NCBI GenBank assembly: GCA_002293615.1
Contig: DBDN01000048.1
Span: 15,733 to 26,395, forward strand
Length of the DNA stretch: 10,663 nt
Origin: Betaproteobacteria bacterium UBA931
GTDB taxonomy: Bacteria > Pseudomonadota > Gammaproteobacteria > Burkholderiales > Casimicrobiaceae
Direction of reading: 5' to 3'
In this document: positions 6,801-10,663 of the stretch, in pieces
How the letters are laid out: each line of letters starts with the position of its first letter
Numbering within the stretch: position 1 is the stretch's first letter
Position numbers and translations under genes: made by a program
Notes under the pieces: model-generated
The model's database searches: none
Seen by the model: the letters and a program-made list of their open reading frames with translations, nothing else
Told to the model about the DNA's origin: nothing

Positions 6801-7410
6801 CGCGGTCAACATGGCGGCTCTCGAGGAATTGTCCGCCGCCGAAGAGCGTAAAATTTATCTCGACCAGCAGGCAAACGACCTGACCGAGGCCATGGCAACG
6901 CTGGAAAATGCGATCCGCCAGATTGATCGCGAATCGCGCGAGCTCCTGAAAAATACTTTCGATATCGTCAACGAAAATTTTGCCCGCCTGTTCCCGACAT
7001 TGTTTGGCGGCGGCCAAGCCAAGTTGGTGCTCACCGGCGAAGAAATCCTTGATTCCGGCATTCAGGTGTTTGCCCAACCGCCGGGAAAACGCAATTCGTC
7101 GATTCATCTGCTTTCCGGCGGCGAAAAGGCGTTAACGGCAACCGCGCTGGTATTTGCGCTGTTCCAGATCAATCCGGCGCCGTTTTGCCTGCTCGACGAA
7201 GTGGATGCCCCACTTGACGATTCCAATACGGTGCGCTTCTGCAACCTTGTCCGAGAAATGAGCAGGAAAACGCAATTCCTGTTCATCACGCATAATAAAA
7301 TCACGATGGAAATGGCCACCCAATTATTGGGTATTACCATGGCGGAGCCCGGCGTGTCGCGCACGGTATCCGTCGACATTGCCGAAGCGATAGAAATGGC
7401 GGCCGCCTGA
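3898..7410 (+). CDS. smc: Chromosome segregation ATPase Smc (condensin subunit)
   Basis: Core ATPase of bacterial condensin; it dimerises through a hinge and, with ScpA and ScpB (not in this window), organises and segregates the chromosome. From the TTG at 3898 it has 1170 residues, the usual size. Domains in order: N-terminal head with Walker A GPNGCGKS at 31-38 and the Q-loop region (IIEQGMISR, then LEEAAGVSKYKERR); coiled coil about 165-500, rich in Gln, Glu and Ala; hinge about 505-660 (LWQKLDIEQGWEDALEAVL onward), of the form seen in beta/gammaproteobacteria; return coil about 665-1000; C-terminal head with signature LLSGGEKAL at 1071-1079 and Walker B CLLDEVDAPLD with D1100-E1101. No frameshift or missing key residue was seen. 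It is transcribed away from nrdA, and no zipA or ligA follows, although those genes often follow smc in proteobacteria. A terminator lies about 100 bp after the stop, so it seems to be transcribed alone. Confidence 0.97.
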   Translation: MRLTHIKLAGFKTFVDPTTVTTPGQLVGIVGPNGCGKSNVIDAVRWVLGESKASALRGESMQDVIFNGTGERKPVGRASVELHFDNSAGRIGGQWGQYTELAIKRVLTRDGDSTYYINNIPVRRRDIYDLFLGTGLGPRAYAIIEQGMISRVIEAKPEELRIFLEEAAGVSKYKERRKETEHRLSDTRENLARIEDIRLELGNQLSHLKAQAEVAAQYREFEARLKQTQHLHWFAKQQEALRAQERHQTEAAKLIAALEAIQSEIRRIETQIETLREKHYAANDALHDKHGAFYAASTEVSRLEQQLKFAQSTETRMAQQSEQINAQLAELVRQAAHIDEEEKTLNIELENAVAAHLAAQEKERSAQEEMPALEEALKNATQTLLTMQQELAQLEQNVRIAETRHENNNRSIDQLRQRRERFEKELEAMSGPGVVQVADVEEQLAQETEALMQQTQTLAETQENIEALRARQQEALAGWQQASQELNTQTARHQALASLQNKTERQDTQGWLENNQLTEAVRLWQKLDIEQGWEDALEAVLRDRLNALAVDDWHRVSEWLRQDVSSLPSITVFSSRRENPAAAASPPASALYHKLRIKDSHIAPLLADLLYGVHCCDSTDEALQKRHDLAPGASLVTREGHFFTAQSVTFFAAEAEVHGVLARQREISELDEHIAQAEARAEETRIVLDDAEETLQKAMQQIHNQQQAVASQQKRCHNLELELTQLRKEAEAQEARRAQLAHDCEELKQQEAQENEQREMMAETIAEAQMKLHDEMAKRESLRHTRNEADVALTRGREQLRQAERHVQETRFTERGTRDHLQELTRRREACAAQQMQQQTLLEQLANEKQTIDFAEIEMLLQQQLAKRSEAESILAEARESLEALTQELRGKEEARMSAEQDTEPARNRIEEMRLKVQAAELQAQQFGEQLAEAEADLAALPEALQAWGRASLPNEIDRLQKAIAGLGAVNMAALEELSAAEERKIYLDQQANDLTEAMATLENAIRQIDRESRELLKNTFDIVNENFARLFPTLFGGGQAKLVLTGEEILDSGIQVFAQPPGKRNSSIHLLSGGEKALTATALVFALFQINPAPFCLLDEVDAPLDDSNTVRFCNLVREMSRKTQFLFITHNKITMEMATQLLGITMAEPGVSRTVSVDIAEAIEMAAA

Positions 7411-7511
7411 TTTTTTTTTGGGAAAATCGGGCGACAATTGCCTGCCTGACAAATAAGCCGTTCGGAGCCAAGCGATTCTTTCATTGATCCGCTTGATCGG
7501 CAAACCAATCC

Positions 7512-7551
7512 AAAAATTGCCCGTACTTCTTAAAAAGTACGGGCAATTTTT
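7512..7551 (+). terminator. Intrinsic terminator after smc
   Basis: A perfect 17-bp stem (7512-7528 pairs with 7535-7551) encloses a six-base loop CTTAAA. The core CCCGTACTT / AAGTACGGG is flanked by A-tract on the left and T-tract on the right, so it can work in both directions. It stands 101 bp after the smc stop, leaving a fairly long 3' untranslated region. There is no converging gene here, so its main job is to end smc. Confidence 0.9.
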
Positions 7552-7734
7552 ATGGGATGATGGGGAATAGCATTAAATATCCGTTAATTTCCAGCCGAGA
7601 TCATGTCAATAAAAACCACAAAAAGCTATTAAAAATAACATTGGTTTCATCAATGAAATACGCTCGATATCCATTTCAGGCGAACCCGGCGATTTCTTAC
7701 CCGAACAAAACAACGCTTCGACCATGGTTAAGAG

Positions 7735-7762
7735 TCGCCAAAAAATATTTTTTCGCTATACT
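7735..7762 (+). promoter_or_regulatory. Candidate promoter of the acetate transporter gene
   Basis: TCGCCA (4 of 6 to TTGACA) is separated by 16 bases from TATACT (5 of 6 to TATAAT). It would start transcription near 7769, about 115 bases before the transporter ATG. The match is moderate and no operator was recognised. Confidence 0.35.
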
Positions 7763-7873
7763 TGCCCGACTTTCGTTTCATCAGCCATTTAATGAAGTGC
7801 TGATACCCGCGGCTTTTCTTGTGCGGCTATGTGAAATAAGCGCCGAAAGAAAAGTATTTCTATCGTTTTTTAC

Positions 7874-7877
7874 GGAG
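7874..7877 (+). promoter_or_regulatory. Ribosome binding site that fixes the transporter start
   Basis: GGAG is six bases before ATG 7884-7886. The family homology begins just after this ATG, which argues against the 109-codon upstream extension. Confidence 0.7.
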
Positions 7878-7883
7878 ACTGAT

Positions 7884-8507
7884 ATGGCACAACAAACCAA
7901 TACGCAGGAAATCAAAATTGCCGTTTCCGAACCAACCGCCCTAGGATTGTTTGGTTTGGCTATGGTCACACTTGTTGCTTCATCACATAAATTGGGAATT
8001 ACCAGCGGCACATCTTTCGTGATTCCCTGGGCGCTGTTCCTGGGATCCGCCGCACAAATATGGGCGGCATGCGCCGATTTCAAACGTAATAATTACTTCG
8101 GTTCCATTGCCTTTGCGACTTACGGCCTGTTCTGGGTTGCCGTTGCCATTTACTGGGCAACACAAAACGGCTGGTTTGGCGAAACCGCCGTTCATGGCGA
8201 TACCAAACAATTCGGTATTGCTTGCCTGGGTTACTTTATCTTTTCGCTTTTCATCATGGTTGCTTCTTTTGAAGTCAATAAGGTACTGGCTGTTTTGTTG
8301 TTCGTGATCTGTATTTTATTCGCGTCGCTAACGCTTGCCGGATTGGGCTTTCATCAGGCATTTTTCTCCATGGTTGCCGCATGGTCCGAACTCCTGATTT
8401 CGCTGCTCGGATTTTATGGCGCCGGAGCCACATTCCTGAATATCTTTTTCGGCAAAACGATATTGCCGATGGGCACGCCTTTAGGGTGGATCAAAAAATC
8501 GGCATAA
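7884..8507 (+). CDS. Acetate uptake transporter family protein (AceTr / GPR1-FUN34-SatP)
   Basis: Predicted inner-membrane acetate (succinate) transporter or channel of the SatP/YaaH family, 207 residues against 188 for E. coli SatP. Six hydrophobic helices can be read at about 18-34, 45-63, 73-92, 110-129, 134-152 and 163-188. Family features include the N-terminal motif region SEPTALGLFGLAMVT (15-29; SatP has NPAPLGL), the NYFGSIAFATYGLFW stretch (70-84), and the end FLNIFFGKTILPMG (184-197), matching the usual NxxFGxxxLPxG pattern. The first motif departs from the family norm, with EPTALGL in place of NPAPLGL, so substrate range may differ. It stands alone between a terminator and a small membrane-protein gene, with no acetyl-CoA synthetase or acetate kinase gene beside it. 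Family assignment is confident; acetate as substrate is inferred. Confidence 0.82.
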   Translation: MAQQTNTQEIKIAVSEPTALGLFGLAMVTLVASSHKLGITSGTSFVIPWALFLGSAAQIWAACADFKRNNYFGSIAFATYGLFWVAVAIYWATQNGWFGETAVHGDTKQFGIACLGYFIFSLFIMVASFEVNKVLAVLLFVICILFASLTLAGLGFHQAFFSMVAAWSELLISLLGFYGAGATFLNIFFGKTILPMGTPLGWIKKSA

Positions 8508-8530
8508 CCGGCATGCCGCCTTTATTTTGT

Positions 8531-8561
8531 CGCGCATAGGCGGTACATTTCGCCATGCGCG
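8531..8561 (+). terminator. Imperfect hairpin after the acetate transporter gene
   Basis: CGCGCAT pairs with ATGCGCG, then after a one-base bulge (A8538) GGCG pairs with CGCC around the loop GTACATTT. That is eleven pairs in all, 24 bases after the stop. No T-run follows, so it is not a classic intrinsic terminator. It may stabilise the 3' end of the mRNA or weakly slow polymerase. Confidence 0.35.
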
Positions 8562-8627
8562 GCATCTCGCCTTGCCTTCTGACGCGTGCGATAATGCTTT
8601 TTTTACAATGGAATCGCAGGCGACGCC

Positions 8628-9140
8628 ATGTCTTCGCAACATAATGAAAAATTCTTCTTTGAGAGCGCACCTTGGACGGTGACCACCATTGCGGCGTTTT
8701 CGTTATTCTGTTTCGCCGCGGCCTTTTACAAAATTGGCCATGATAAATTCAAAGGCATCATGGCCATCGTGATCGGCATCGGCCTGGCATGGCTCGCGGT
8801 ACGGATGGTTTTGCGCCTGAAAAAGCCTTTTCTGCGGCTGCGTCCGAGCGGTTTCTCGTTTTCCGACTTTGCATGCGAAATTCCGTGGGACAAGGTCGTG
8901 GAGTTTCGGGTCATCACGCAAGATGTTTACGCCGTCACCTCAACAATCAATATCATCTTCGTTCTGGCGGAAAACTATGAACCGCCGACGTTCACGCCCG
9001 ACTCACGCGTGAAATACAAAAGAGAAAACCGAACGCTGCACATCAGCGTCAACGGCCTGCGTGTACCGTTGACAACGGTGCTGCTAAGCCATGAGATTGA
9101 CGCGTTTCGAAACCGTGCATTGAAATCTGCCGAACAGTAA
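8628..9140 (+). CDS. Small membrane protein with a C-terminal soluble, PH-like domain; function unknown
   Basis: A 170-residue protein I cannot name. A short charged N-terminus is followed by two hydrophobic helices at about 18-35 and 43-62, then basic residues (RLKKPF), so the C-terminal part should face the cytoplasm. Residues 66-165 are soluble and beta-rich (FLRLRPSGFSFSD, IPWDKVVEFRVIT, LHISVNGLRVPL) and end in a short helix (SHEIDAFRNRAL). Two helices plus such a beta domain recall bacterial PH-like membrane proteins such as STM3941-type or YdbT-like families; this is a resemblance only. The start is ATG 8628, with AGG seven bases upstream. GATAAT at 8590-8595 could be a -10 but lacks a clear -35. 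It converges on ispH with three bases between stops. Composition and codon use look like the neighbours, so it is probably a real gene. Confidence 0.7.
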   Translation: MSSQHNEKFFFESAPWTVTTIAAFSLFCFAAAFYKIGHDKFKGIMAIVIGIGLAWLAVRMVLRLKKPFLRLRPSGFSFSDFACEIPWDKVVEFRVITQDVYAVTSTINIIFVLAENYEPPTFTPDSRVKYKRENRTLHISVNGLRVPLTTVLLSHEIDAFRNRALKSAEQ

Positions 9141-9143
9141 TCG

Positions 9144-10073
9144 TCAATCCTGCAAATTTTTCGGCAACGGAAACGCAACATTTTCGGCAATGCCTTCTTC
9201 TTCGATAATTTCCGTTCCGCCCCATTGCCGCAGGCGTTCAATCACATCGCGCACCAGATTTTCCGGTGCGGATGCGCCCGCCGTAATGCCCACGCAGCTT
9301 TTATCGACAAACCATTCCGGCAACAATTCGTCGGCAGTATCGACACGATGCGCCACCACACCGTTACGCTCTGCCGCTTCACGCAACCGGTTGGAGTTGG
9401 AGCTGTTCGGACTGCCGACCACAATCATCGCATCTATTTTTTGCGCCAACCGGCGCACGGCGTTTTGGCGGTTCTGCGTGGCATAGCAAATATCTTCTTT
9501 TTTCGGACAAACGATTTCAGGAAAACGCGTTTTCAATACCCCGATAATCTGCGCCGCATCATCCTGCGAAAGTGTGGTTTGCGTCACCAAGCCAAGCCTC
9601 TTCGGATTGCGCACCCGCAAACGCCGCGCGTCATCAGTGGTTTCAACCAGATGGATCATGCGCGAATCATCGCATTGCCCCATCGTACCCTCAACTTCAG
9701 GATGCCCGGCATGCCCGATCATGATTACTTCAACACCGGACCGCGCCATCCTGTTCACTTCGATATGCACTTTGGTCACCAACGGGCAAGTGGCATCAAA
9801 CACCGTCAACCCGCGTCGCGCCGCTTCTTCGTAAACAACGCGCGGCGTGCCGTGCGCGCTGAAAATAACCACGGCGCCATCGGGCACTTCATCAAGCGCT
9901 TCGACAAACACCACACCTTTTTCGCGCAGCCCTGCCACCACAAAAGTATTGTGCACCACTTCATGCCGCACATAAACGGGCGCGCCAAATCGATCCAATA
10001 CCTTTTCGACGATGCTGATCGCGCGATCAACGCCAGCGCAAAATCCGCGCGGATTGGCAAGGACGATCTTCAT
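9144..10073 (-). CDS. ispH: 4-hydroxy-3-methylbut-2-enyl diphosphate reductase (LytB)
   Basis: Last step of the MEP isoprenoid pathway: reduction of HMBPP to IPP and DMAPP by a 4Fe-4S enzyme in the cytoplasm. The protein has 309 residues, full length for the family. Cluster cysteines are C12 (NPRGFCAGVDRA), C96 (FDATCPLVTK) and C196 (KEDICYATQNRQ). Substrate-site residues also line up with E. coli IspH: H41, H74 (SAHGT), H124 and the proton donor E126 (HAGHPEVEGT), T167 (TQTTLS), and S221/N223 (GSPNSSNSN). The ATG at 10073 overlaps the lspA stop by four bases (ATGA), so translation is probably coupled; no strong separate ribosome site is seen. It is the last gene of the ileS-lspA-ispH group and meets the membrane-protein gene tail to tail. 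Essential in most bacteria that lack the mevalonate route. Confidence 0.97.
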   Translation of the reverse strand: MKIVLANPRGFCAGVDRAISIVEKVLDRFGAPVYVRHEVVHNTFVVAGLREKGVVFVEALDEVPDGAVVIFSAHGTPRVVYEEAARRGLTVFDATCPLVTKVHIEVNRMARSGVEVIMIGHAGHPEVEGTMGQCDDSRMIHLVETTDDARRLRVRNPKRLGLVTQTTLSQDDAAQIIGVLKTRFPEIVCPKKEDICYATQNRQNAVRRLAQKIDAMIVVGSPNSSNSNRLREAAERNGVVAHRVDTADELLPEWFVDKSCVGITAGASAPENLVRDVIERLRQWGGTEIIEEEGIAENVAFPLPKNLQD

Positions 10074-10594
10074 TCGGTCGCGCCGTCACCATAGGCATGA
10101 TGTTTACGCTTCCGTAAACCGTCGGCAATCAGAAGCACGGCACCAATGGTAATGGCCGCATCGGCAACATTAAACGCCGGATACGACCACCCCTGGTAAT
10201 GAAAAAGCAGAAAATCAATGACGCGTCCGAGTTGCAAACGATCCCAGAGATTTCCCAACGCGCCGCCGATAATCAACGCCAGCGAAAGCGAAAAAAGCTT
10301 ACTGCCGCCGCGCAACAGCAACCAGAGAAAAAGCAGGCAGGCAACAACGCTGATCACGATAAAAAAAATACGCTGCCAGCCGCCGGCATGCGCAAGGAAG
10401 CTGAACGCCGCGCCGGTATTGAAGGTCAATATCAAACTGAAAAACGATGTAATCGGCCTGATTTCCCCGGTGTAAAAAGTTTCATACGCCCAGAATTTGG
10501 TGACGCGATCTAGGGCAACCACCGCCAACGCGATAAGCAACCACGTGCTGCGCCGCCACTCAATATTCGTGATGTTCAACCAAGAGCCTGTCAT
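10070..10594 (-). CDS. lspA: Lipoprotein signal peptidase (signal peptidase II)
   Basis: Inner-membrane aspartic peptidase that removes the signal peptide from lipid-modified prolipoproteins. It has 174 residues, close to the 164 of E. coli LspA. Hydrophobic helices can be read at about 17-35, 76-94, 101-114 and 143-160. The catalytic aspartates are D127 in GRVIDF and D145 in FNVADAAI; other conserved blocks are D29 (ALDRVTK), N59 (NTGAAFSFLA) and GGALGNLWDRL (110-120). The start is ATG 10594, the only usable one, since the frame is closed by the ileS stop 27 bp upstream. The ribosome site is weak (GGCGGG). It follows ileS closely and overlaps ispH, in line with the common ileS-lspA arrangement, but fkpB, which often sits between lspA and ispH, is absent. 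Confidence 0.96.
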   Translation of the reverse strand: MTGSWLNITNIEWRRSTWLLIALAVVALDRVTKFWAYETFYTGEIRPITSFFSLILTFNTGAAFSFLAHAGGWQRIFFIVISVVACLLFLWLLLRGGSKLFSLSLALIIGGALGNLWDRLQLGRVIDFLLFHYQGWSYPAFNVADAAITIGAVLLIADGLRKRKHHAYGDGATE

Positions 10595-10621
10595 CGCAAC
10601 GCCCGCCGTAAAAAAAACATG

Positions 10622-10663
10622 TCAGGCATATCGACGCGCCTCGCCTTTGCCAAAAAGATTGTC
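10622..10663 (-). CDS. ileS: Isoleucyl-tRNA synthetase, last 13 codons (partial)
   Basis: Reading the minus strand from the right edge gives DNLFGKGEARRYA and then TGA at 10624-10622. This resembles the very end of proteobacterial IleS, which finishes in a GxGExRxFA-type tail after its zinc site (E. coli ends GDGEKRKFA). The position directly upstream of lspA, 27 bp away on the same strand, is the classical place of ileS. Only the tail is visible, so the call rests on this short match plus context. Confidence 0.72.
   Translation of the reverse strand, partial: DNLFGKGEARRYA

Larger units (their letters stand above)
7411..7883. other. Gene-free stretch between smc and the acetate transporter
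   Basis: These 473 bases are richer in A and T than the flanking genes. They hold the smc terminator hairpin (7512-7551) and a candidate promoter for the transporter (7735-7762). The transporter leader contains a small stem, ATCAGC with GCTGAT (7780-7785 and 7799-7804). An open frame in phase with the transporter spans 7557-7883, but its translation is basic and shows no family resemblance and no ribosome site, so I do not call it coding. No small RNA or tRNA was recognised. Confidence 0.7.

Noticed and set aside
6009..6812. 267-codon minus-strand frame opposite smc
   Set aside because: Its Ser/Cys/Arg-rich translation mirrors the second coiled coil of Smc; no start signal or family resemblance.
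7829..7850. CRP-type site before the acetate transporter
   Set aside because: Only one half-site (TGTGA) is present; the other half reads CGCCG, not TCACA.
7557..7883. N-terminal extension of the acetate transporter by 109 codons
   Set aside because: No family homology and no ribosome site at 7557; the stretch contains a likely promoter, and the ATG at 7884 has GGAG at good spacing.
9225..10094. 289-codon plus-strand frame opposite ispH
   Set aside because: Antisense to a complete IspH with all key residues; the translation is His/Arg-rich shadow sequence.

Overview
The window is ordinary chromosomal backbone from a proteobacterium, most likely a betaproteobacterium. That call rests on the Smc head sequence (MRLTHIKLAGFK start, the stretch around EAKPEELRIFLEEAAG, and the form of the hinge), on an NrdA with two ATP-cone-type regions, and on the ileS-lspA-ispH gene order. 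It is made from memory of family sequences, not from a search. No mobile element, rRNA, tRNA, CRISPR array or phage gene was seen, and I found no convincing new multi-gene system.

Left part (1-3511, minus strand): the class Ia ribonucleotide reductase operon, nrdA followed by nrdB, which runs off the left edge. Centre (3512-3897): a 386-bp AT-rich divergent control region between nrdA and smc. It holds a good sigma70-type nrdA promoter, two NrdR-box-like palindromes (one over the -35), several DnaA-box-like 9-mers, a short GC hairpin followed by six T in the nrdA leader, and a TATAAT element for smc. This is the most information-rich stretch of the window. Smc (3898-7410, plus strand) starts at a TTG and is a complete condensin ATPase of about 1170 residues.

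Right part: a long perfect hairpin terminator lies about 100 bp after smc, in a 473-bp gene-free stretch. It is followed by a six-helix SatP/AceTr-type acetate transporter (7884-8507) and a small two-helix membrane protein of unknown function (8628-9140). Converging on the latter, three bases away, is the minus-strand group ileS (last 13 codons only), lspA and ispH, which continues an essential operon beyond the right edge. lspA and ispH overlap by 4 bp.

Together the genes cover dNTP supply (NrdAB), chromosome segregation (Smc), carbon uptake (SatP-like), isoprenoid synthesis (IspH) and lipoprotein maturation (LspA). The likely functional link is the shared region between nrdAB and smc, where dNTP sensing (NrdR) and replication initiation (DnaA) could both act on nrdAB.
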